DNA from: Paratrimastix pyriformis
Lineage: Eukaryota; Preaxostyla; Paratrimastigidae
Assembly (NCBI GenBank): GCA_027972325.1
Contig: JAPMOS010000007.1
Span: 801,001-865,000 of the forward strand
DNA: 64,000 nucleotides
Reading direction: 5' to 3'
A model generated the notes under the pieces. It was not told the origin of the DNA, did not search any database, and was given only the letters and a program-made list of their open reading frames with translations. Of this stretch, positions 12,801 through 36,933 are shown piece after piece (the first letter of the stretch is position 1; each line of letters starts with the position of its first letter). Both the position numbers and the translations under genes were made by a program.

Positions 12801-15290
12801 GGCGGGAAACTCTGGTACCCCGACGGAAGTGCGAGTGGGGCGTGGTGGGCGTGGTGGGCGTGGTGTGTGTGTGCGTGGCGGGCGGGTTTGTGCGGGGGGG
12901 CAGTGCGGAACTTGTCGCGGAGGGCCAGGCCGCGCTGCTGGAAGAGGAGGCTCAGCATCTGGACCACGTTGCGGGCCACGTGGGGCACGCTGATCGACTG
13001 GAAGTCCAGGTCGATCTCACCCCGCTTCACCTGCCCGGGGGGGGGGGGGGGGGGGATGGAGGCGGTGTGGGTGGGTGTGCGTTGTACAGAAGTGGGTGTG
13101 AGTGTGGGTCGATCTCACCCGCTTCACCTGCCGGGGGGGATGGAGGACATGGATGATGGGTATGGGTGTCTGGTATGGGTCGATCTCACCCCGCTGGTGA
13201 TATCGGGTATGCCCATCGAATTTGAAGCTAATATGAGCACATTACATTGTTTACACGGATTAAAAACGGATGGAAAGTTGATTTTCTTGATCGGACTTCC
13301 GCGGATAATCTCGGTTTTGAGCACGCTATTGATGATACACACAAAACAAAATCAATATCGCTTCACCTGCCGGGGGGGATGGAGGACATGGGTGTGTATG
13401 GGAGACCTTCTCGAAGTCGAGGATGTCGCCGACGAGCCAGCTCAGCCGGCGGGCGCAGGCGAGATGGTGGTGGCCGTGGAGGCGACCTCGGGCGGCCAGG
13501 CGGCCTCTGGATAAGGGCAAGGGAGAGTACGAGGGGCGGGGGGAGGGGGGGGGAGGGCGAGGGGAGGATGAGAGGAGGGAGGGAGCGATGGTGAGGGGGG
13601 GGGGGGGGGGGGGTGCGATACGAACCGGCGAGGGCCTCGGACATGCCAATGATGCCTGCGGTCCCCGTCCCAAGCAGCGCAACGACCCCCATCAGACGAA
13701 GGCGGGAACGTGAGATCCGCCATTACCCGAGGTTGTTAGTGCCAGGGTCGGGGTGTAGGAGGGGTGATATCTGCAAGGTGATATACTACCCCGGGGGCAT
13801 GGCAGACGTGGAGCGGGGTGAGCAGCTCGTGGCTGGTGTTGGCCAGGAACTCGTCCTTCATGGCGTTCAGCTCGGCCAGGCTGGCGGCGACCCGCTTCAG
13901 GTGTTCGGCCCGCAGGTGTTCGGCCAGCTCGAAGAAGGCCACCACCCGGCAGCCCGTGTCCATGTCCTGGGTGGCCTCCACCAGCGGCCGCGAGGTGCTG
14001 GGCGGGTTGGTTGGGGGCAAGAGGGCGGGAGTGGGTGGGTGTGGGGGTGGGGGTGGAAATGAGAGGAGGAGCGAGCATGGGGTGTGTGTGTGTGTGTGTG
14101 TGTGTTGGCGCAGAAGCAGAGGGAAGATGGATGATGTTGAACCATTGAGTGTGCGCGCATGCGTGCGGTGCAGGTGGGGTGATGGCCATGGGGGGGATGC
14201 AGGTGGGCGTGTGGGTGTGAGATCGCGGACACGATGTATGTTCGCATGGAGGCCATCGGTTCGGGCTGGGCGGCCCCACCACCGTGGCGCTGGTGGCGGC
14301 GGTGGCAGCGGTGCTGCTGGCGACGGATGGGGCCGCGCTCTCGGCCAGCGAGGTGGCCATGGGGGACGGGGGCGGGGCGGCAGGCCCATCCCCCCGGGCT
14401 CCGACCAGGACGTCGAGGGCTGCCCCGAGTTCTGGACGAGCCGCCCGCCCGCCCGCCGGGATGATGAAAAGAGCGCACCCCCCCGATGTGCAGGTGGTGT
14501 GAGCGCGTGCTGTCAGCAGGAGGGCGCGCCGGGGGGGGGACGGACGGGGTCCGGGCGCGGCTCGGCAGAAGGCCCCGCCATCGGGGTTATGCGACAGGCC
14601 ACTTGGGGTGCCGGGGCGGGCGGGGGGGGGGGGGGGGCGGGAGAGTGAGTGGTGAGTGGGACGGTCAGCTGCGTGGGGGCGGAGTGATGTCCTGGTGTTG
14701 TGTGGGGAGGGATGGGAGGAGGTGAGTGAGTGAGTGAGGGCGGCCAGCGGACGGATGATGTCCTGGGGCCGTGCACGAGGGGCTCGGCCACCTCGGGCGA
14801 AGACGCTGGCCAGGGCGATGGGGGTCCGCTGCAGGGCGCTCAGAGTAGCTCGGGGTCGTCCCGGGGCAGGAAAACCGCCGGGCCGGCGTTCATCCGCCGG
14901 ATCTGTGTCGTGCGTGTGTTGTGTGTGTCGTGTGTGTCGTGTAAAGAAGGTGTGTCGTGTGTCGTGTGAGTTGTGAGTTGTGTGTTGTGTGTTGTGAGTC
15001 GTGTATCGTGTGTTGTGTGTCGTGTGTTGTGTGTCGTGTGTGTGTGTGTGTGTGTGGGGGTTCATGGATCAGACATTGGCATGGCGCGGTGTGTGGTTAC
15101 ATGTACCGGGGGTGGGTGATTTTCGTGTGGGTGGTGCCGGGTGGGGTGGGCGGTGCCGGTGGGGTGGGACTGACGTTGGCGGCCTGGTCGAGGATGAGCA
15201 GGGGCAGGGCACACTCGAGCAGCGAACTCGTCCTTCTCCTCGGCAAGCTGCTGGTTGCAGGCCCGCAGGTCGGCAAGGTCCTGCATAATG
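6879..15290 (-). CDS. Hybrid histidine kinase - receiver - cyclase-homology protein
   Basis: Multi-exon minus-strand gene ending at a TAA at 6879-6881. Domain order from the N-terminus: coiled-coil piece (about 15280-15200, LADLRACNQQLAEEKDEF); GAF-like fragments (about 14900-14300, low confidence); DHp domain with the phosphoacceptor His in NTSHELLTPLH (near 13825) and GIIGMSEALAG after an intron; LVGDILDFEK; ATPase domain with TGVGIPSDKLPAIFERF and GTGLGLSV (about 12200-12040); a long Pro/Gln-rich linker; a receiver domain with DDD near its start (about 9360), phosphoacceptor Asp in VVLDIM and Lys in IQKPI; and last a class III cyclase-like domain (VDLRGWTDAV at about 7880, YASRL near 7190). 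The architecture recalls Dictyostelium AcrA. In the cyclase domain the second metal-binding Asp is not apparent, so activity is doubtful. The N box shows a frame break near 12588. Confidence 0.8.
7215..7345. repeat. GATGATTG/GATGAT microsatellite
   Basis: About ten copies of TGATGATTGGA/TGATGATTGGG, then TGATGATGA. It lies in the intron that separates the two parts of the cyclase-like domain. Confidence 0.9.
8658..8890. repeat. 33-bp minisatellite (seven copies)
   Basis: Unit contains GAGCAAAGGGRCTGATCACG followed by GGTAGTGTGTGTG. Early copies carry A and later copies G at the variable position. It is in the intron inside the receiver domain, between the phosphoacceptor strand (VVLDIM) and MPHIGGFEV. 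Confidence 0.95.
9395..9650. repeat. ATGG/ATGATTGG microsatellite
   Basis: Long run of GATGGATG units flanked by GATGATTG units, in the intron just downstream (sense upstream) of the receiver exon that begins CDDDPINIMVIRR. Confidence 0.9.
12360..12515. repeat. Repeats of GGGGTGATGTCGGCACG
   Basis: About six imperfect copies within an intron of the kinase ATPase domain. On the sense strand they read CGTGCCGACATCACCCC, close to the GTCGACATCACCCC sequence that starts several introns in this window. Confidence 0.8.
13020..13395 (-). repeat. Intron with duplicated splice-acceptor copies and a low-GC insert
   Basis: The acceptor and first codons of the exon encoding VKRGEIDLD (sense CAG|GTGAAGCGGGGTGAGATC, ending about 13034) recur at about 13110-13135 and in part at 13178-13195 and 13360-13380. 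Between the copies, about 13205-13365 is strikingly AT-rich for this genome. Confidence 0.7.
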
Positions 15291-15324
15291 GTGATGATGA
15301 TGATGGTGATGGTGATGGTGATGG

Positions 15325-15998
15325 TGGTGGTGGTGGTGGTGGTGGTGGTGGTGGTGGTGGTGGTGGTGGTGGTGGTGGTGGTGGTGGTGGTGGTGGTGGT
15401 GGTGGTGGTGGTGGTGGTGGTGGTGGTGGTGGTGGTGGTGGTGGTGGTGGTGGTGGTGGTGGTGGTGGTGGTGGTGGTGGTGGTGGTGGTGGTGGTGGTG
15501 GTGGTGGTGGTGGTGGTGGTGGTGGTGGTGGTGGTGGTGGTGGTGGTGGTGGTGGTGGTGGTGGTGGTGGTGGTGGTGGTGGTGGTGGTGGTGGTGGTGG
15601 TGGTGGTGGTGGTGGTGGTGGTGGTGGTGGTGGTGGTGGTGGTGGTGGTGGTGGTGGTGGTGGTGGTGGTGGTGGTGGGTGGTGGTGGTGGTGGTGGTGG
15701 TGGTGGTGGTGGTGGTGGTGGTGGTGGTGGTGGTGGTGGTGGTGGTGGTGGTGGTGGTGGTGGTGGTGGTGGTGGTGGTGGTGGTGGTGGTGGTGGTGGT
15801 GGTGGTGGTGGTGGTGGTGGTGGTGGTGGTGGTGGTGGTGGTGGTGGTGGTGGTGGTGGTGGTGGTGGTGGTGGTGGTGGTGGTGGTGGTGGTGGTGGTG
15901 GTGGTGGTGGTGGTGGTGGTGGTGGTGGTGGTGGTGGTGGTGGTGGTGGTGGTGGTGGTGGTGGTGGTGGTGGTGGTGGTGGTGGTGGTGGTGGTGAT
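15325..15998. repeat. (GGT)n trinucleotide array, about 670 bp
   Basis: More than 220 nearly uninterrupted GGT units, with one extra G near 15677 that shifts the register. It is in a large intron of the kinase gene, next to the exon ending near 15200. Long open frames across it (poly-Gly, poly-Val, poly-Trp, poly-His, poly-Pro) are a by-product of the repeat. Confidence 0.98.
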
Positions 15999-16059
15999 GA
16001 TGATGATGATGACAAGTCAGGTGAGCTCGCTTCGTTACGCTTTCAATCGGGTGACTATC

Positions 16060-16670
16060 TCCCGTGCGACCACCCTGCGGGGATATGGCAGGTGGCCGGA
16101 ACGACTGGTGAGGTCGCCGTCCTTCCCCGACCCATTTGAAATTTCGACCTTGGTGGCTATCCCCCCGGGGAAGGGCTGATCGGCGGCCGGTCCCGACCAC
16201 GGTTCGCTGGATTTATGGGTCCCTCCAGCGAACAGTGAGGTCGCCGTGCTTCCCCGACCTGTTTGAAATTTGACCTTGGTGGCTATCCCCCGGGGAAAGG
16301 TTGACCTGGGGCCACCACGACCACGGTTCGCTGGATTTATGGGTCCCTCCAGCGAACGGTGAGGTCGCCATCCTTCCCGACCCGTTTGAGCCTGTTTGAA
16401 TTTTCGACCTTGGTGGCTATCCCCGGGAAGGGTTGACCTGGAGTCGATCGCGACCACCCTGCGATGATAGGGCAAGGTGGCCCGAACGACTGGTGAGGTC
16501 GCCATCCTTCCCCGACCCGTTGGAGCCTGTTTGAATTTTCGACCTTGGTGGCTATCCCCCGGGGAAGGGTTGACCTGGGGGCCACCACGACCCCCGCTTC
16601 TAAACATATGTTGGGGTCCCCCGAACGACTGGTGAGGTCGCCGTCCTTCTCCGACCATTTTGAAATTTGA
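16060..16670. repeat. Five ~130-bp repeats, each with a different hairpin
   Basis: A conserved block begins GGTGAGGTCGCC at about 16108, 16236, 16360, 16492 and 16632. It includes TTGGTGGCTATCCCC in the first four copies. Just before each block lies a self-complementary segment: 16070-16095, 16202-16233, 16326-16357, 16454-16480 and 16589-16618. Stem sequences differ between copies but pair within each copy. No gene is recognised in it. Confidence 0.85.
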
Positions 16671-17530
16671 CAGGATCCCATAATTTTTTGGATCGTGTCC
16701 CAAAATTTTTTGGAGGTGCCCCCGAAGTTGGGTACTTAAGGGCGCCCGCGTAGTGTGACTATTGAATTGAAGGTGGGATCGGGGGGGTTGATGGACCGAA
16801 TGGCCGAACTGCCGCAAGACACAGTAGGCTTTGTAGGCCCGGTTGGCCCTCTTGCGCCTGAGGCGCCCAGACGCATGTTCCGAACACCCCTTCATGTCCG
16901 AAGATGTCCGAAGTCGTTGTCCGGCCGGACGACACTGGTGCGAAAAACGTTGCGAAATCGGTGCGAAATCGGTGCGAAATCGGTGCGAAATCGGTGCGAA
17001 AAACGTTTTGCGAAATCGGTGCGAATCATGGTACTCTCTGGCCCCCTGCCCTTGATGCCTAGCTTAGCCCACCACCGCCCGAACCCGCTTGGAGACCCGA
17101 AGCACAATGGCCCGCCCGGTCAAGGTTGGCGATACCCCCCCTGATGAATGCCCTACCATCCCGGCCTTGCGACGGGTTCTCTCGGGTGCTGGTCCACGGT
17201 GACCGAGCCGCACGGACAGCTGGCCGGACCCCACTCACAACACGGTGCGCTCTCCAGGATACCACTGTGGCCTGTGGACGTCCCCGCAGTGCTGCGGTAA
17301 GCCGGTCCCGAACACATAGGGTGTGATGACGGCTGCACTCTCCCCCTGGCAAATGGCGTGTTGCCCCTAAGTTGGCAAAAGTCCGATGGCATGAGGACTA
17401 AAAATACCAACTGCCGTAGGGTTGGGTCGGTGCCGGGGGGAGAGCCCTGGGATTTTACAGATTTTTGGAAGGCCACCCTCAGTTCCTTCCCCCGAAAAGT
17501 CGTCCCTGTTTTTCGGTATTTATATATGTA
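16671..17530. other. Repeat-rich intronic or intergenic stretch, no recognised gene
   Basis: It contains five copies of an 11-bp unit (GGTGCGAAATC) at about 16950-17030 and two copies of AATTTTTTGG at 16680-16715. Short open frames on both strands match nothing I recognise. It could be a decayed mobile element or part of a large intron of the histidine kinase gene. Confidence 0.5.
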
Positions 17531-17532
17531 GA

Positions 17533-17533
<1 letters not shown>

Positions 17534-17609
<76 letters not shown>

Positions 17610-17665
17610 CGTTGATGATGATGATGATCATGTTGATGTTGATGATGATCATGTTGATGATGAGA
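17534..17665. repeat. (ATG)n array with GATCATGTT interruptions
   Basis: About 25 uninterrupted GAT/ATG units, then GATCATGTTGATG units. Confidence 0.95.
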
Positions 17666-18301
17666 ATGGTGATGCTGATCGGGATGGAGGCGAGGTCGCG
17701 GGTGCTAGTCTCGACCTTGCCCGACTGGAAGCCGCGGATCCATTCCTGGGTGGACAGGTTCTGGATCAGGCTCAGGTAGCGCTCCACATACATGCAACAG
17801 TCATCCTGTCCGGGGGGCGGGCGATCGGTGTGTGGGGAAGCAGCAAAGTCATTAAAAACTGCTGGCCTGGTGCGGGCGGCGCGAGGTCGGGGAATGCGGA
17901 GAGGAGATACGAATTTGGACAGCAGTCGAAGGAGGAGGAGGAGGAGGGGGGGGGGGGAGGGGGGGGGAATGTCGACCCTGTACTGCCAGGCGGTGTGTGG
18001 CCCGTTGGGGTCGGCCGCGAAGGCCTCCCCGAACAGCTCGGCGAAGGCCAGCTGATAGAAGTGGAACACCGCCAGAAAGATGGGCAGCGGGGTGCCCCGC
18101 TGGCGGTGGCGGGAGGTCTCCTCGGCAGTGTATTGGGTCACACTGTCGGGCAGATCCTCGGGGGACGCGAGGGGGGTCGGGTGGACCCGGGTCACATCCG
18201 CCAACCCCCGTGCGGCCCTCGCCACGGCCGAGGTGACGAGGGGGCGGAGGGCGGAGAGGTGCTGCGGGAAGGAGAAGAAGTCGGGGGTGATGCATGTGTG
18301 C

Positions 18302-18332
<31 letters not shown>

Positions 18333-18739
18333 GGGGGCGAACCAGGCCGAGGCCGGCGGCTTTTGCAAAGCAAAGCACCTGACGGACGGGGATGGAGTGA
18401 ATGGAGTGCGACAGTGGAAGAGACACAGACTTTCTCGACGAGAGGATCAATCGAAGCCGCGGTGAGAACACGGAGCCGCTCCCAGTATCCCGGAGTGAAA
18501 TGAGAGGAATTCGAATCGGGTTGGATTGGACAAGGGGAATCAGGCCGCTGATCGAACCCCAAAGAGATATCGAGGTTACCAGGTCCCCCAACATACAATT
18601 CATCGGGCTCGCTGGAGGGCGTTATCGAAGAAAGGGGTGGTGGTCGCAGTGGTTGGAGATCGGAAGGAGGCGGGCCCGCACCCGGAAGAAACGAGGAAGT
18701 AGTTACAGGGGGCCCAGAAGTGGGCTCGTTGTTTTCCAC
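17640..18739 (-). CDS. Probable N-terminal exons of the histidine kinase gene
   Basis: An exon starting at ATG 18739 (MENNEPTSGPPVTTSS) runs to about 18425. A second covers about 18265-17975, with TSRHRQRGTPLPIFLAVF and FAELFGEAFAADPNG. A third covers about 17810-17690 (CCMYVERYLSLIQNLSTQEW). The introns carry sense C runs (18318-18338; 17946-17968). The middle exons weakly resemble the helical N-terminal sensor region of some bacterial kinases. No stop closes the third exon before the repeat region, and the next coding sequence on this strand is the kinase coiled coil near 15280. I infer one gene with a giant intron of about 2.4 kb; a separate short gene is the alternative. Transcript evidence would decide. 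Confidence 0.5.
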
Positions 18740-19016
18740 TTTCGACGCCGAGACACAGTCAAAAACAGCTATCGACGGATAGTCGTTAATACGCGGGATT
18801 CGTTGACTCAGTCCTACTTTGAAATTTGACGAAGCTTCAGTGCTTCGCGACTCATCACATCAAAAATCCGCCGCGACAATGCGTTTCTTCAATAATACCT
18901 TGGTTTCGGACAGCTCTCGATGCGCCTTGCCTTAAGATTGGCCAAGGTTACGTTGCCTTCATTTCAGATGAGATCAAATATATTGGGCGGAAGAGAAAAA
19001 CGCACACAAGTGAGCT

Positions 19017-19682
19017 TTACAGAGATCCCAAGCGCTCTGCACATCTCAGGAGCATGTCCTCATAAATGTATAACTGCGGGATTTCCGCGTTGAGCTCCTC
19101 AAATTGGCTCACCAATTCGGCGAAAGATGACCCTTCATCGTTGTGGACCGATTGTGGCTCGCGCGAAAATAGTCGAGTGGCGACGAAGGAATCCACGAAT
19201 CGGCCCGCCCTCAACTCGAGCAAGGCCGCCTGTTTCTTCTTCTCGGTTTGTTGTACTTCGATTGACATTGGGGATACTTCGGCCAGCCGATAGTACTTCA
19301 GCGCCTGTCCACGGGACCATCAAGAAAGAGATGGCTTCTCCCCCCAGGCCTTGCGATAGAAAGATATTTCGAGAAGAACCCACTTGGAGCCAAGTTGGTA
19401 ATGCAAAATCCCAATAGATGCGAATGCCCGGGCCAACCAGAGGATCTTTTGACTCCTGGTGAGACGATGAGATGAGCCGACCCTTTCGAGTAAATCCAAA
19501 TACCGCCGCGCGCCCTCCACCGCATCCTTCCGAGGGTTTAATCAAAGTGCACAAACAGATAACACTGAACAGACCGTTTTCTGCGCCTCCTGTGCCCGCC
19601 GAAATAACGAATCAAGGAGAATTCCGTCTTGCGTTTGTCGCGAGTGAGAGTGCGCCCGTGAGCATGTCATCGTCGTTCCCAT
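19017..19682 (-). CDS. Small TPR-like protein
   Basis: Reconstructed from three exons: ATG at 19682 (MGTTMTCSRA) to 19575; after an intron starting GTCTGTTCAG, DAVEGARRYLDLLERV to HYQLGSKW (about 19524-19388); after a second intron, ALKYYRLAEVSPMS to ERLGSL, TAA at 19017. Helical spacing with LARAFASIGILHYQLGSKW then ALKYYRLAE looks like a tetratricopeptide repeat, suggesting a protein-binding role. A GTAAAG right at the stop leaves open a further splice into 18830-18980. It is divergent from the ARFRP1-like gene, with only 160 bp between start codons. Confidence 0.6.
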
Positions 19683-19842
19683 GGGCGACGAGCAGTGCTG
19701 GTTGCTGGCTACCTGGGCCAGTTTGATCTGTGATGATAGTCGGTTGGTGCCACTCCGGCCAATGCGGACCCCCCCTTCAGAGCACTCTCCGCAATCTTAA
19801 CAGGCAGCTTCGCGCCCTTCGGGCGGCACTCCCTTTTCTTTC

Positions 19843-20554
19843 ATGTATGGGCTCGTTTCTGGCCTTCTCAGAATCGCTTGGAAGCGTTTCTGCTCACCTG
19901 AGGAATTCAACGTGCTTTTGGTTGGCCCGGGCGGAGTCGGGAAGACTCACATCCTGGAAAAAGCCAAGGAGCTGTACGCCCCCCAACAGAACATTTCACC
20001 AAAGGACGCCATTCCTCTTCCCATGTTCCGACCCTCCCTCATTGTTCCGACCCGTGGTTTGAACACATCGAAGATCGGTCCGCACAGTCTTTCTTGCACG
20101 TTCACTCCGGCTCACTTCCCGTTCTCTCCTAGTGGCCGACAGAGCACGAATCACCTTCTGGGACCTAGGTGGTGATCCATCACTCAGATCCATCTGGGCT
20201 TCGTACTTTCCGACGGCCCATGCTGTGATATATGTTTTCGATGGCTCGTCTGAGGCCAACTTTGCCGAGGCCAAGGCTGCCTTGCACGGGCTCTTGAGGA
20301 CTGTCCCCGGGCAGTCCGAGCCCTCAACCGAATCCTTCTCCACGGGGTCTCCTTCACCCACCCCCGGGAATAACCCCATCCCGATTCTCCTGCTTGCGAA
20401 CAAACGCGACCTGCGGCCCTTCGCCAGCGCCGCCCAGTTTATGGAGCTCTTCGAGCTGCCATCCTCCTTGCCGATCCACATCGAGTTTGTCTGCGCGATG
20501 ACGGGGTCTGTCGTCCGACCACCTCCTGTGGCTCGCTCACCCCGGGATAAATCA

Positions 20555-20585
<31 letters not shown>

Positions 20586-21449
20586 AGGGAGGGCATCTGT
20601 GACGGCATTCGGTGGCTGGTTCGGGCCATGATGACCGTCCATCGCCTGGGGGGCGACATTGCCGAGCTGCGTCCACCCCAGCCGGCTCCCCGTCGCCACC
20701 ACCGGCACCGTTCCATTCCCCCGTCGAATCAGGCCGGGGGCACTGATGACCTGCTATCTCTCCCTCCCCCCGAGTCCGGCGGGCCGCGCCTCAAATCGCA
20801 CATCCCCAAGCGGCTGCGGAAGATCGCCAAGGGTTCCGGCGGCGGCAAGCCCGCGGTGGCAGCCGTGGCTGACAAGAAGAAGTTCGACTCGCCCGCGGCC
20901 CCCCGCACCCTTCCGCGCGCCTTCCTCCCACCACCACCACCACCATCCGCTCCCGGCACGCACCTTCCCCCGCCCTCCCCAAGCACCGCCCCCGCGAACA
21001 CCGTCAAGCGGGGGGCCGAATGCCACCCCCTCCACCCGATTCCCCTGTCCTCCCCCCGGGGGCCGGCCGCCTCCACCACCCCGGTGCTCCTGTTCCCTAT
21101 GCCGCCCACCCTGGACCCGGCCGCCGAGGGCGAGACGGCGCCCCTCCTGCTGGGCATCGACCCGGATCGGCTCCCGCCCGCCGCCCCCGACGTCGAGCTG
21201 CCCCAGCCCCTGGCCGTGTCGCCCCCGCCGCCCCCGCCGCCCCCACTGGTCATGCCACCACCCGGCGGAGCAGCGCACGCCCGTGCAGCAGCAGCAGCAG
21301 CACCATCTGGCGATGTCGACCTGCTGGCGGCCGTCAGGGCGGGGACGCTGATGGGCGGGGCGGAGGAGCCGGAGCAGGAACTCGAGGAGGAGGAGCAGGA
21401 GGAGCAAGAGCTGGGAAGCCAGCCGCACACGAGGGGCACCGGGAACTGA
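19843..21449 (+). CDS. ARFRP1: ARFRP1-like small GTPase with a long C-terminal extension
   Basis: Three exons, 19843-20077, 20133-20505 and 20588-21449, close in frame to 489 aa; family members are about 200 aa. The N-terminus MYGLVSGL matches the Met-Tyr start of ARFRP1/Arl3p, which is used for membrane targeting at the trans-Golgi. G1 is GPGGVGKT, the switch I region is PTRGLN, G3 is WDLGGD, G4 is NKRD and G5 is CAMTG, ending with GIRWLVRAMMTVHR. The catalytic Gln of WDxGGQ is Asp here. After about residue 225 comes a roughly 265-residue tail rich in Pro, Ala and Arg/Lys, with a late Glu-rich stretch. The second intron starts GTCTGT and holds a C run followed by a CA run. Assignment to the Arf family is firm; the symbol is probable. 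Confidence 0.85.
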
Positions 21450-21843
21450 TGTTAGGCCCCCTCGCCCCACCCACCCCCACCCCCCCCCCCCAACCGCTCC
21501 GCTTCCTTCCACCACCTACCGCCACCCAAGGGTATTCGTGTCAATGTGTGTTGTGTTTGTTTTTGCGGTTCGCCTCCCGTGTCGGGGCCCCATCTCTCTG
21601 TCCGGAATCCCTCCCCCCTCCCCCCCCTGCGCGCGCCCTTCCCGTCCCATCCCACATCCCCCATGCCCCCCCCCCCCCCCCCCCATCATCCCATCTTCCG
21701 CGTAGCGCGCGTCTCCCACCCATCGCCCAACACGCCTCAGTCCGAACAACATACAATAACGAATCCGCCCGGACCGGAGTCCGCCAAAGTCGCTCTGTTT
21801 GCGGCAGGCGCGGGACTTCTCCATCCAGAGGGAGGGGGACGGG

Positions 21844-36812
<14,969 letters not shown>

Positions 36813-36933
36813 ACCCTCGTTCGGGAGCGCTGATCTCTGTCGCTGTCCGACGCCTGAGGAGTCCGTGGGGCGAGGAGAAAAGTTGAAAGGCTGGGAAGGT
36901 CGTCAAATGATCTCTCCAACCCAAAGGTAAAAA

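Noticed and set aside
14957-16200. Long open frames of poly-Gly/Trp, poly-Val/Gly, poly-Pro/Thr and poly-His across both strands
   Set aside because: They are the six readings of the GGT array at 15325-15998 and have no flanking conserved coding sequence in frame.
16060-16670. CRISPR-like array
   Set aside because: Repeats are about 100 bp with self-complementary spacers of about 30 bp; no cas genes; the genome is eukaryotic.
17059-17480. Minus-strand frames near 17059-17476 as a transposase or reverse transcriptase
   Set aside because: No motif of either family (no catalytic Asp pairs, no zinc knuckle); left as unrecognised repeat-rich sequence.
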